DNA of 64,000 bases from CAZKWG01 sp964615375 (lineage in GTDB: Bacteria; Myxococcota_A; UBA796; CAZKWG01): contig CAZTOW010000011.1 in the NCBI GenBank assembly GCA_964615375.1, positions 1-64,000 on the forward strand, given 5' to 3'. This document shows, piece by piece, positions 1-11,219 of this stretch (position 1 is its first letter; the number at the start of each line of letters is the position of its first letter). A program made the position numbers and the translations under genes. The notes under the pieces were generated by a model. It ran no database searches and was not told where the DNA came from. It worked only from the letters and a program-made list of their open reading frames with translations.

Positions 1-2
1 AT

Positions 3-1481
3 CTCTCCAAAAGGATCTTCGAAATTGCACAACTTTCTTATCAGGACAACCATGGCTCGGAAGCGTTGACGTTCACCTGGGACGAGGTGCCGACCTGCGC
101 TGGCTTCTCGTTTCATCACTACCTGATCTGCATGAACGACGGGCCGAGCGCGAGCCCGCCCTCGGCGCCGACGACGCCGACGGGGGACTGCCAGGTCGCG
201 ACGACGGTCCGCGCGGCGACGACGAAGGATCTGTGGGTGTACCGCTCGGACCGGGTCTTTGCGGCGACGATCTTCGCGTGTGCGAGCACCGTGGGGTGTG
301 CCCTTCGGTACGGGTCGGGCGATTTCTCGGCGACAATCACGGACAAGAGCGTGACGGGGGTGAACACCGAGCCGGAGCGGTGGCTGCTGGTGGGGATCAG
401 CTCGCTGTCGGACACGGATAGGGTCTTCGACGCGGACACGAACGGGGTGGAGGCGATGGTGTACCCGACTGGATTCACGCACGCGGGGAAGCTGGCGGTG
501 TGGTACATGAAGGTCGTCTCCAACGTGTTTACAATCTACTACCAGCGTGTGAGCACCGCGGGCTGGCAGGACTTCTCCACGGCGACGTGGACGACAGCGA
601 CGGCGGTGGCGCGGGAGAGCAGCGGGGGAGGGTGGGACAGGACGAGCAATCCGTGGGTGGTGCCGGCGACGAGCGGGAACGGGAACTACATCCGGATGTT
701 CTTGCAGGTACACAACGGCCCCGACTTCGAGGTGAAGTCGATCGACTCGACGAGCGACGTAGGTGACGCCTTCGGGTTGCTGTGTACCACGGTCACCGGC
801 TGTCCCGTCGCGGTCGGAGGGACCTGTCCCTACCTGTCGAAGTGCAACTGGTCTGGCGGAGGGGCGAGCACGCGCAATGAGCTCGGGCGGGACCACACCA
901 GCGTAGCAGACTTCTATCTGGACCACTCCGGGCACGGGCGCATCGGCTGGGACACGATCGACGAGGGCCCGGTAGACTTCTCCACGGATGAACCGTTCAT
1001 GTTGTTTACGGGTCTGGGGAGACCATCTTCTGGTTGCAATGGCATTCCCGATGAAGTATACGTGGCAAGCTGGGACGCATCCGCGACAGATTGGACTGTA
1101 AGCTTCACGACATCTCCCGCCTGCCCTGTGTACGAGTTTCAGGACGCACATGATCCATACATCTTGCCGCTTCCAGATGGCACCTTCAAGGGATATTACA
1201 ACCTTGATAGAGATGTAGGAGGAAACAAGCCATACGTCTGCTACAGCGAGGACGGCGACTCGACCACATGGCAGGACTGTGTAGAGATCACGTTCGGGCT
1301 CGACGATGGCGATCCCTGGGACGAATCACCTTCCTTCAGCAATGGGTGCATGGGCGACACAGCCATGTTCCCGATGCAGGATGGAAGCACAAGGCGCGAA
1401 GGTGGCTTCACCGAACTGCAGACTGTGGAAGGCTGCTTCAGCGCGGGGAAAGGTTACGTCTTCATCCGGCATGAGAACTGA
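3..1481 (+). CDS. Secreted Cys-rich protein, possibly beta-propeller (5'-truncated by window edge)
   Basis: The reading frame is open to the left edge of the window. The first in-frame start (TTG at 66) is preceded by about 21 sense codons, so the true start lies outside and the gene is partial. The first visible residues (TFTWDEVPTCAGF...HHYLIC) look like the end of a fibronectin-III-like strand pattern. The C-terminal part has motifs such as DPYILPLPDGTFKGYY and many paired cysteines, as in extracellular five-bladed propeller (GH43/GH32-like) proteins, but I see no convincing catalytic triad and make no enzymatic call. Base composition is somewhat lower in GC than the following genes. The next gene, 111 bp downstream on the same strand, is also a secreted protein, so the two may be functionally related. 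Confidence 0.6.
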   Translation, partial: LSKRIFEIAQLSYQDNHGSEALTFTWDEVPTCAGFSFHHYLICMNDGPSASPPSAPTTPTGDCQVATTVRAATTKDLWVYRSDRVFAATIFACASTVGCALRYGSGDFSATITDKSVTGVNTEPERWLLVGISSLSDTDRVFDADTNGVEAMVYPTGFTHAGKLAVWYMKVVSNVFTIYYQRVSTAGWQDFSTATWTTATAVARESSGGGWDRTSNPWVVPATSGNGNYIRMFLQVHNGPDFEVKSIDSTSDVGDAFGLLCTTVTGCPVAVGGTCPYLSKCNWSGGGASTRNELGRDHTSVADFYLDHSGHGRIGWDTIDEGPVDFSTDEPFMLFTGLGRPSSGCNGIPDEVYVASWDASATDWTVSFTTSPACPVYEFQDAHDPYILPLPDGTFKGYYNLDRDVGGNKPYVCYSEDGDSTTWQDCVEITFGLDDGDPWDESPSFSNGCMGDTAMFPMQDGSTRREGGFTELQTVEGCFSAGKGYVFIRHEN

Positions 1482-1592
1482 GATGCTGGATCAAGGTACA
1501 GTCCTCGAACTCCAGAGAGATGGCCCAAGCGGCGTCTCAGCAGGTTCAACGTACCACAATTTTACCGCTCCAATGCGAGCTGGGAGGCAATC

Positions 1593-2873
1593 ATGCTGGC
1601 ATTCACACTCATCAGCTTCACACTGGCCGCTACCTGGACCGTGGATCCAGCCGGGGGAGGGGACGCGACCACTGTTGCCGAAGGCGTAGCGCTGATGGCG
1701 GAGGGGGACACCCTTCGAATTGCGGCGGGCAACTATGCCGTTTGGGATGTCATGCTATGGCCTGGCAGCGTCGTCATTGAGGGCGCAGGGAGAGGAGAGA
1801 CAGTGTTCGATGGGAGTATGACAGGGGGCACGTCGAAATGGTACGGGCTATATGCGGTTGGAGCTGACGTCGAAATTCGTGGCATCACGTTCAAGAACTA
1901 CACCAAGGACTATGGAGATTATGGGAGAGCCTTGGTGCTTGAAGGGAACGTAGCTGTGCGGAGTTGTTCATTCGAGAACAACCTTGTTGGTGTTCTGGTA
2001 GATCCGCATGCGGCAGATGAGACCAGTCTCACAGACACCGTGTTCTCTGGAAACGAATGGGGTATCTATATCTACGAATCCTTTGATGCCTTGCGCGTCG
2101 AAGGATCGACCTTCATCCAGAACAGCGTGAGCCTGGAATACAGTACGGACACCTACAACATGCTGACCTTCAACCAGCTCTCCCTGGTGAACAACACCTT
2201 CGTCGGCACGGACGGCGAGAGCATCAACATCGGCGGAGGGTTCTCGAGCTACACTGGCAGTGGCGCCTTCAAGGTCGAGCTCGTGAACAACATCTTCTCC
2301 GGCACAGACCGTCGCTGGCGCTTCCCGGTCGGCACCTGGTACGGCGAGGACATCACGATCCGCAACAACCTGTACGCCTCCACCACCACAGCCTCGATCC
2401 AGGACGACATCGAGGTCACCTACGCTGACAACCAGGAAGCCGACGCCGTCTTCGTCTCCTACAGCGACGACGGCGACTGGACGAACGACGACCTCCGCCT
2501 GGCCGAGGGCTCTCCCGGCCTCGACGATGGCGTCTCCGGCTACAACGCCAGCGAGGTGGACGCCTACGGCACCCCGCGGTCGGAGGACGGAGACGGGGAC
2601 GGGATCGGCGCGCCGGACATCGGCGCCTTCGAGCGCTGTCCCACCGACGACTGCGCGCGAGCGGACACGGGTGGTGAGACGGGCGGCGATACGGGCGGCA
2701 GCAGCACCAGCGAGGCCAGCAGTGAGAGCGGCTCAGGAGGCGACAGCAGCCCTCGTCCCGCCGATCGCTCCCTGTTCTCCTGCGCCAGCGGCGGAGCGGC
2801 CCCGGCCAGTGGTCTCCTCCTGTCCGGCGTCCTGGTCCTCAGCCTGGCCCGTCGGCGCCGTACCCGACCCTAA
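1593..2873 (+). CDS. Secreted parallel beta-helix protein with MYXO-CTERM-like tail
   Basis: 426 aa. The ATG at 1593 has a good ribosome site (GGGAGG, 1582-1587). Residues 1-13 form a short hydrophobic signal sequence. The following ~320 residues show repeated short strands with Asn/Phe/Val turns (VEIRGITFKN, VRSCSFENN, LSLVNNTFVG, VELVNNIFSG), the pattern of a right-handed parallel beta-helix as in pectate-lyase-like or DUF1565-type proteins. It ends with a Thr/Gly/Asp/Ser linker, a Cys (SCASGG), a hydrophobic stretch and RRRRTRP, which is the layout of the MYXO-CTERM sorting tail. Expected location is the outer surface. Substrate unknown; a carbohydrate-related role is inference from the fold. 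Its TAA overlaps the stop of the convergent kinase gene. Confidence 0.75.
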   Translation: MLAFTLISFTLAATWTVDPAGGGDATTVAEGVALMAEGDTLRIAAGNYAVWDVMLWPGSVVIEGAGRGETVFDGSMTGGTSKWYGLYAVGADVEIRGITFKNYTKDYGDYGRALVLEGNVAVRSCSFENNLVGVLVDPHAADETSLTDTVFSGNEWGIYIYESFDALRVEGSTFIQNSVSLEYSTDTYNMLTFNQLSLVNNTFVGTDGESINIGGGFSSYTGSGAFKVELVNNIFSGTDRRWRFPVGTWYGEDITIRNNLYASTTTASIQDDIEVTYADNQEADAVFVSYSDDGDWTNDDLRLAEGSPGLDDGVSGYNASEVDAYGTPRSEDGDGDGIGAPDIGAFERCPTDDCARADTGGETGGDTGGSSTSEASSESGSGGDSSPRPADRSLFSCASGGAAPASGLLLSGVLVLSLARRRRTRP

Positions 2874-5800
2874 ACCCCCACCCCGACCCTGTCCCCGCCC
2901 CACCTCAGCGGATCCCGCGCCACGCCCACGTCGCGGGCCAGCGCGGCGGCGTTCATGCGCTGGGCCTCGCCGAGGGCCTCCTCCAGCACGCGGGCGGCCC
3001 GGTCCTTCTGGCCGAGCTGCACCAGCAGGCGGCCGAGGAGCCCGAGGGCGTTCACCCGCGTCTCCAGATCGGCCAGGCGGGCGGCCTCCTCGGCGCGGCG
3101 GGCGAGGCGCTCGGCGGCGGCGTCGGCCTGGTCGGGCAGGACCGTACACTCGTCCCAGCTCTCCCCGCCGCGCCAGGCCCCGGCGGCGCGCATGCCCTCC
3201 AGGAAGGCCAGGTAGACGTCGTTCATCACCACGCCGCGCTCCCAGCCGATCTCGGCGGCCAGCTCGCGGCTCTGCTCGAAGGCGGCCCAGGCCCGGCCGG
3301 GCTCGCCCGCGCGCAGGTGGGCGTCGCCGATGTTGTGCAGGTTGACGATGGCGCCGCGCCGGTAGCCCAGGCCCTCGCGGATCTCCAGCGCGCGGCGGAA
3401 GCGCTCCAGCGCCTCCGGGTAGCGGCCGGCGCAGAGCAGGGCGATGCCCATGTTGTTGGTGATGCGGCCCGACAGGATGCGATCCCCCGCGGCCTCGGCG
3501 CGGTCCAGCGCGCGCTCCAGCACCCGCATGGCGCTGGCCTCCTGCCCGTCGTGCAGCAGGGCCGTCGCCACGCCGTGAAGGGCGCGGGCGGCGAGGGTGT
3601 CGTCGTCCTCGGCCCAGGAGAGGGCCTCCTCGCAGAGCCGCTGCGCCTCCTGGTGGGCGCCCGCGTCCAGCGCGACCATGCCCAGCTCTTCGAGCGCCTC
3701 GACCATGACGGCCCGCCACTCCGGGTCGTCCTTGTGGGCGAGGCAGTGGGGCTGCACCATCTCCAGGTTGGCGCGGGCCAGCTCGGCCTCGCCCCGGGCG
3801 TGGTAGAGGCGGCCCAGCGCCAGCAGCGCGCGCGCCTCCATCCAGCGATCCCCGTGCTCCTCCGCCAGATCCATCGCCACCTCCAGGTGGCAGAGGGCGC
3901 GCTCCTCGTGGCCGAGCAGGGCCCGCGCCTCCCCGGCGTAGAGGCGCAGGGGCAGCAGCGAGGGGTCGGCGGCGCCGTCTCCGGCCTCCTCCAGCCAGTC
4001 GAGCCCGCGCTCCCACCACTGGGCGGCCTCCTCCAGGCGCTGCTGCTGGATGAGGAGCTCGCCCTGGCGCCCGGCGTGGCGCGCGGCCTCCACCATCCGG
4101 CCGGCGCTGGCGCAGTGCGAGGCCAGGGCCTGCCGGTGCCCGTCCAGATCCTCGGCGTGCAGCGTGAGCAGGGCGTCGACCACCCGCCCGTGGAGCTCGC
4201 GGCGCGAGCCGTCCAGGATGCTGCGGCGCACCACCTCCCAGACCAGGGGGCTGGTGAAGGCCAGGCGCCCCTCGGAGGCGGGCCAGGCGGGGACCAGCAG
4301 CCCGCCCTCGCAGAGCGCGCGCACCGTGGCCTCCGGGTCGGTGAGCCGCGCGCTCTCGGCCAGCAACGCCGTGGGCAGCGAGGGGCCGATGACACTGGCG
4401 ATCTGGAGGGCGGCCTTGGCGCTCCCGTCCAGCGCGTCCACCCGCGCCGCCAGCAGGCCCTCCAGCTCCGGCGGCAGCCCCAGCGGGCCGTCCGGGTCCA
4501 CCAGCGTAGCCAGCCCGTCCTGCACCGCCACCCGCCCGGCCGAGCGCAGCGCGCCTACCAGCTCCGTGAGGTAGAGCGCGTTGCCCTCGGCGGTCTCGCT
4601 GAGCCGGGCCATCAGCGTCGGGTCCACCTCGACGGAGCCCAGCAGCTCGGACACGATGCGCGCCTGCGTGGCGACCGGCAGGGGCAGGAGGCGGATCTCC
4701 CAGGTCGGCGCGCCCAGCTCCGCCGGCAGGGGGCCCGCGGACGTGAGCAGGAACAGCACCGGCTCGCCCTGGCAGGCGCGGATGACGTGGCCGACCAGCG
4801 CGCGCTCGGTGGGGTCCAGGTTCTGCACGTCCTCCAGCGCCAGCACCAGCGGGCCCTGCTGCGCCAGCCCGCGCACCAGCCGCGCCGAGGTGGCGAACAT
4901 CGCCTCCGGGCTCGGCCCGGCCTTGGCCTCCGGGTCCGGCGCGTAGAGGGCGCGCAGCAGGGCGCGGTCCGAGGGGCTCAGGCCCGGGTGCTCCAGCCGG
5001 TCCAGGCGACCCAGCAGCGCGCGGCGATCGGCGCCGCTCTCCAGCCCCAGCATCCCCGAGAGCAGATCGCGAAACGGCGTGAACGGCAGATCCTCGAGGA
5101 AGGGCTCGGCGCGGCCAGCATAGAAAGGCACGCCGCGCGGCCGGGCGAGCTCCTGCATCTCGCGCACCAGGCGGCTCTTGCCCATGCCCGGCTCACCCAG
5201 GATGGCCAGCACCCCGCCCGCCCCCCGCGCCAGCGAGGAGAAGGCCAGGGAGAGGCGCTCCAGCTCCTCGCCGCGCCGGTGCCAGCGACCGCCGCCCGGG
5301 GCCGGCTGCACGCGCCGCCCCAGCAGGGCCCGCGCGCCCGTGGACCGACCGCGCGCCCGCATCGGCACCGGCCCGGAGAAGGCGAAGCGCTCCGACGCGC
5401 CCGAGGCCACGCTCTCGCTGACCAGCACCTGCCCCGGCGCCGCCTCGGCCGCCAGCCGCATCGCCAGCTTCATCGTGTCGCCGCGGGCCAGGTAGCGGTC
5501 CGGCCGCCGCCGGCTGCGAGAGAGGGCGAGCTCACCCCGGTGGATGCCCACGGCCAGCCCCACGGAGAGCCCGTAGCGGGCGAGCTGCCTCAGGCTGCGC
5601 TGGAGCGCCCCCGCCGCCGCCAGCGCGCGGTCCAGATCGTGCGCGTCGGCCCGCTGCACGCCCCAGAAGACCACAAACGAGTCATCCAGATACCTGTTCA
5701 GCGTGCCGCCGTGCTGCTCGGCTACGCGGCGGACCCGCCGGATGATCTTGAAGTGCCGCCGCACGATCTCGTCGGTGCCCAGGCTGGCGGAGCTCTCCGT

Positions 5801-6877
5801 GAGGCCCGTGACCTCGCCCACCAGCACCACGACGGGCTTCTGCTCGCCGGGCAGAGGCTCGGGGCCGCCCCGCGGGGTGGGGCGCTCGGACGCCTCCAGG
5901 TTCTCGGCCAGGCGGGTGATCTCGCGGGCCAGCTCGTACACGCCCATGGTGCCGGGCTCGGGCAGATCCTCGTCCTCCAGCAGATCGTGGAGGAAGGCGC
6001 TCATCGCCGGGGGGTCGGCGCGGAGCCCGCGGGAGAACAGCCAGGCGCGCAGGTCCTCCTCGGCGCGGTCGGCGGTGGGGCGCTCGCTCACGCGCACGGA
6101 GAGCATCTTGCGCAGCACCTCCCACAGATCGTCGGTCACCTGGGGGTGGCGCTCGCGCGGGTCGGGGACGCCCTGCTCCAGCAGGCCGCGGAGCCGCTCT
6201 TCGGCCTCGGCCTGGGCCCAGGGGCGGTGACCCGTCAAGAGCTCATAGAGCACGAGCCCCGCGGAGAACACGTCGGCGCGCCCGTCCGGCGGCCCGCCCA
6301 GCGACTGCTCCGGCGCCATGTAGGCCTGCTTGCCCGCCCGCCCGGTGCTGACCCCGGCCTCCAGGTGGGCGATGCCGAAGTCCACCAGCTTCACCTCGCC
6401 CTGCATCGTCACCAGGATGTTCTGCGGGCTCACGTCGCGGTGGACCAGGCCCAGCGGTCGCCCGTGCGCGTCCGTGCGCGCGTGGGCGTAGGCGAGGCCC
6501 CGCAGCACGCTGGCCACGCAGAAGACCGCCAGCGAGGCCGGCATCGTCTCGCCGCGCTCGCGCAGCATCCGGCTGATCCGGGCCAGATCGCGCCCGTGGA
6601 TGTACTCCATGACGATGTAAGGGTCCTCGGCCACGCGCCCGAGCTCGAAGACCGCCACGATGTTCGGGTGCGCCAGGCCCGCGCAGACCTTCGCCTCCTG
6701 GATGAACAGGTTCATGACCTGCGGGTTGCGAGCCAGCTCCGGCAGGATCCGCTTGATGACCAGGCGCTTCTCGAAGCCCTCCAGCCCGAAGCTGCGGGCC
6801 AGGAACACCTCGGCCATCCCGCCCGTGGCGATGCGCTCCATCAGCTCGTACTTGCCGAAGCGCGCTGGGAGCTCCAT
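2870..6877 (-). CDS. Ser/Thr protein kinase fused to cyclase-like domain, AAA ATPase and TPRs
   Basis: 1335 aa from the ATG at 6877, chosen because GGGAGGAG lies directly upstream, the kinase fold begins at residue 7, and an upstream ATG at 6988 falls inside a likely -35 element. Domains: Hanks-type kinase about 7-285 (Lys42 in VIKR, HRD 146-148 followed by Asn153, DFG 166-168, APE 188-190); class III nucleotide-cyclase-like domain about 348-520; P-loop ATPase from about 535 (Walker A GEPGMGKS 561-568, Walker B-like LVLALEDVQ); TPR-type helices to the end. In the cyclase domain the first metal Asp is Glu (E355), the second is retained (D398/D399), and the transition-state Asn is Lys470 with Arg474 kept, so it may be regulatory only. 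Cytosolic signalling protein; targets unknown. Architecture is common in Myxococcota. Confidence 0.85.
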   Translation of the reverse strand: MELPARFGKYELMERIATGGMAEVFLARSFGLEGFEKRLVIKRILPELARNPQVMNLFIQEAKVCAGLAHPNIVAVFELGRVAEDPYIVMEYIHGRDLARISRMLRERGETMPASLAVFCVASVLRGLAYAHARTDAHGRPLGLVHRDVSPQNILVTMQGEVKLVDFGIAHLEAGVSTGRAGKQAYMAPEQSLGGPPDGRADVFSAGLVLYELLTGHRPWAQAEAEERLRGLLEQGVPDPRERHPQVTDDLWEVLRKMLSVRVSERPTADRAEEDLRAWLFSRGLRADPPAMSAFLHDLLEDEDLPEPGTMGVYELAREITRLAENLEASERPTPRGGPEPLPGEQKPVVVLVGEVTGLTESSASLGTDEIVRRHFKIIRRVRRVAEQHGGTLNRYLDDSFVVFWGVQRADAHDLDRALAAAGALQRSLRQLARYGLSVGLAVGIHRGELALSRSRRRPDRYLARGDTMKLAMRLAAEAAPGQVLVSESVASGASERFAFSGPVPMRARGRSTGARALLGRRVQPAPGGGRWHRRGEELERLSLAFSSLARGAGGVLAILGEPGMGKSRLVREMQELARPRGVPFYAGRAEPFLEDLPFTPFRDLLSGMLGLESGADRRALLGRLDRLEHPGLSPSDRALLRALYAPDPEAKAGPSPEAMFATSARLVRGLAQQGPLVLALEDVQNLDPTERALVGHVIRACQGEPVLFLLTSAGPLPAELGAPTWEIRLLPLPVATQARIVSELLGSVEVDPTLMARLSETAEGNALYLTELVGALRSAGRVAVQDGLATLVDPDGPLGLPPELEGLLAARVDALDGSAKAALQIASVIGPSLPTALLAESARLTDPEATVRALCEGGLLVPAWPASEGRLAFTSPLVWEVVRRSILDGSRRELHGRVVDALLTLHAEDLDGHRQALASHCASAGRMVEAARHAGRQGELLIQQQRLEEAAQWWERGLDWLEEAGDGAADPSLLPLRLYAGEARALLGHEERALCHLEVAMDLAEEHGDRWMEARALLALGRLYHARGEAELARANLEMVQPHCLAHKDDPEWRAVMVEALEELGMVALDAGAHQEAQRLCEEALSWAEDDDTLAARALHGVATALLHDGQEASAMRVLERALDRAEAAGDRILSGRITNNMGIALLCAGRYPEALERFRRALEIREGLGYRRGAIVNLHNIGDAHLRAGEPGRAWAAFEQSRELAAEIGWERGVVMNDVYLAFLEGMRAAGAWRGGESWDECTVLPDQADAAAERLARRAEEAARLADLETRVNALGLLGRLLVQLGQKDRAARVLEEALGEAQRMNAAALARDVGVARDPLRWGGDRVGVGV

Positions 6878-6958
6878 GCTCCTCCCGTGCCGCGAGGCCT
6901 GCGGCGTGCGGTCTCCTCTGCAGCGTATCTCGCCGCGCGTCGTCCGGGAGGGCGCGAC

Positions 6959-6988
6959 AGGATAAGACACGCGGTGGCCTTCCTTCAA
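6959..6988 (-). promoter_or_regulatory. Candidate sigma70 promoter of the kinase gene
   Basis: On the minus strand TTGAAG (6988-6983) is followed after 18 bp by TATCCT (6964-6959). Transcription would begin near 6952 and leave about 75 nt of leader before the ATG at 6877. By motif only. Confidence 0.4.
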
Positions 6989-7026
6989 CCCCCCTGTGGG
7001 TCGCCCCCGCTCCCGGTCTGCGCACG

Positions 7027-9366
<2,340 letters not shown>

Positions 9367-9419
9367 GGGAGAGCGCGGCAGCTTTTTCAGGTTGAACTCA
9401 GCTGGTCCGGCGTTCAGGC

Positions 9420-9446
9420 TTGATTTGCGGCCGGATGGTTTATGCT
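9420..9446 (+). promoter_or_regulatory. Candidate promoter for the TIGR02147-like gene
   Basis: TTGATT (9420-9425) and TATGCT (9441-9446) are separated by 15 bp in the lon-TIGR02147 intergenic gap. Spacing is short, so this is tentative. Confidence 0.3.
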
Positions 9447-9481
9447 GAGGTCGCCCTTTTCTCCCCTGCGCGCGAGATCCC

Positions 9482-11212
9482 ATGACCCTGGACCTCTTCG
9501 AGACCGTGGACATCCGCGCCTGGCTGCAGGCGGTGGTGGACGAGCGCGCCGCGAGCGGTGATCCCCTGGCCCTGGACGAGCTGCTGGCGGTGGCGGGGCT
9601 GTCGGGCCCGCACCTGTCCAACCTGCTCTCCGGCGTGCGGCGCCTCTCCGTGGAGCTGGCGCCGGGCCTGGCCATGGGCGCGCGCCTGGACATGCACGCC
9701 GCCGAGCACCTGCTGCTGCTCACCCGCTATGGGCTGGCCAGGACCCCCGACGAGGCGGAGGTGCTGCTTAAGCTCATCCTGGAGAGCCGGGATCAGCGCC
9801 GCGATCTGGTCGCCCGCGGGCTGAACCTGCCGGCCTCCGAGATCCCGCACGCCGTCGTGGACGCGCTCCGCTACGCCCTGCCCGTGCTGCGTTGGCGCGC
9901 CACCCTGCCGGAGAGCCCGGTCGCGATCAAGCCCTGCCTGCGCCCGCCGCTGAGCGTGAAGCTGATCCGAGCCGCGCTGGACGCCGATCCGGGCCTGCCC
10001 CCCGCCCCGCAACGCTGGCTGCCCGGCCCCCGCGATCCTCTGGGCCAGCGCCTGCACGCGCTGGGTCTGCGTCGCCTCTCCTGGTCTGTCCCCCGGCTGG
10101 GGCGTGGAGAAGCGCAGACCTTGGATGTGACCGCGACCGTGCCCTCCTGCTGCTGGGACCGGTTCCAGGAGGGGCTGCGCGGCGCGCTGGAGCGCTCCCT
10201 GGCGCCGGTCCTGGAGCGGGACGAGCCGGGTGCGCGGGTGGTGATGTGGGTGGGGGCCCAGATCCAGCCCCTCTGCCAGGTGATGCTGGGGCGGGGCCTG
10301 GGGCCGCCCGAAGGTTGGGGGAAGGCCCCCGCGGCCGGCGTGGGTGCGCTGAGCCCGCTACGCTACGACGCCGCCCTGCCCTGGCTGCGCGACGTGGTGG
10401 CGGCCCGCCTGGCCCGCAACCCCCACCTGACCCAGAGCGATCTGGCCGAGCGCCTGGGCGTCAACGCCGCCAACCTGGCCAGCGCCCTGCGCGGCGTGCG
10501 CTACCTGCCTCAGGGGCTGGCCCTCCCCCTGGGCCCGATCCTGAAGCTGAGCCCCGTCGAGGTGGAGGGGGCGCGCCTGCTCCTCGAGCTGCAGCGGGTC
10601 CGGCGCCCCGACACCCGGGCCCGCCTGCTGGAGCGCCTGGCCGAGCTGCGCAGCGCCGAGGGGGTGGTGGACCCCAGCAGCGAGAACTTCCTGGCGTTCA
10701 CCCGCTGGGAGCACCGGGCGACCCTGATGATGGCCGACTGCGCGGGCTTCCGCGCCGACCCGGCCTGGATCGCCGGGGCCCTGCGCCCGCCCATCCCCGA
10801 GGAGCGCGCGGCGGACGCCCTGGCGCGGCTGGGGCGCCTGGGGCTGCTGGTGCCCGGCGCGGGGGGGCGCCTGCGCCCCTCCGGCGCCAGCTTCGCCGTC
10901 CCCGAGCACCTGCGCGCCGAGGCCTACGTGCAGCACTACCTGCGCACCAGCGAGATCGCGCTGCGGGCCCTGGGGCGGCCCCAGGACCCGGGCGTATCCG
11001 ACGGCTGCCTGGTCTCCGTGCCCCGGGCTCGGGTGGACGAGGTGCTGCGCGCCCTGCGCCTCGTGCAGGCCGAGATGGTCGAGCTCTTCCAGGACGCTGC
11101 TCGACAGTTTCCCGCGGATCAGGTAGTCTATCTCCTGCTTCACGGGAGCCCCTACGCGCTCCCCTGCGCGCTCCCAGTGCAGCCTGCTCCACCCCCACCC
11201 GATCCGCCCTGA
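9482..11212 (+). CDS. TIGR02147/DUF4423-like regulator with duplicated HTH half
   Basis: 576 aa, about twice the usual length of the TIGR02147 family. The family plan is an N-terminal HTH-like segment and a C-terminal DUF4423 segment. Here the HTH-like segment appears twice: residues about 5-110 (FETVDIRAWLQAVVDERAA, then LDELLAVAGLSGPHLSNLLSG) and about 298-390 (LPWLRDVVAARLARNPHLTQ, then SDLAERLGVNAANLASALRG). A single DUF4423-like region follows (LAFTRWEHRATLMMADCAGF, then a winged-helix-like ALARLGRLGLLVPG, and QVVYLLLHGSPYALP at the end). Such proteins are presumed transcription regulators in Fibrobacter, Bdellovibrio and Myxococcota; targets are not known. A secreted-protein gene starts 7 bp downstream, so they are probably cotranscribed. 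Confidence 0.7.
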   Translation: MTLDLFETVDIRAWLQAVVDERAASGDPLALDELLAVAGLSGPHLSNLLSGVRRLSVELAPGLAMGARLDMHAAEHLLLLTRYGLARTPDEAEVLLKLILESRDQRRDLVARGLNLPASEIPHAVVDALRYALPVLRWRATLPESPVAIKPCLRPPLSVKLIRAALDADPGLPPAPQRWLPGPRDPLGQRLHALGLRRLSWSVPRLGRGEAQTLDVTATVPSCCWDRFQEGLRGALERSLAPVLERDEPGARVVMWVGAQIQPLCQVMLGRGLGPPEGWGKAPAAGVGALSPLRYDAALPWLRDVVAARLARNPHLTQSDLAERLGVNAANLASALRGVRYLPQGLALPLGPILKLSPVEVEGARLLLELQRVRRPDTRARLLERLAELRSAEGVVDPSSENFLAFTRWEHRATLMMADCAGFRADPAWIAGALRPPIPEERAADALARLGRLGLLVPGAGGRLRPSGASFAVPEHLRAEAYVQHYLRTSEIALRALGRPQDPGVSDGCLVSVPRARVDEVLRALRLVQAEMVELFQDAARQFPADQVVYLLLHGSPYALPCALPVQPAPPPPDPP

Positions 11213-11219
11213 GGTCCTC

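Noticed and set aside
6877..6988. Upstream ATG at 6988 as start of the kinase
   Set aside because: It lies in a likely -35 box, adds non-conserved residues and lacks a ribosome site; the ATG at 6877 has a strong one.
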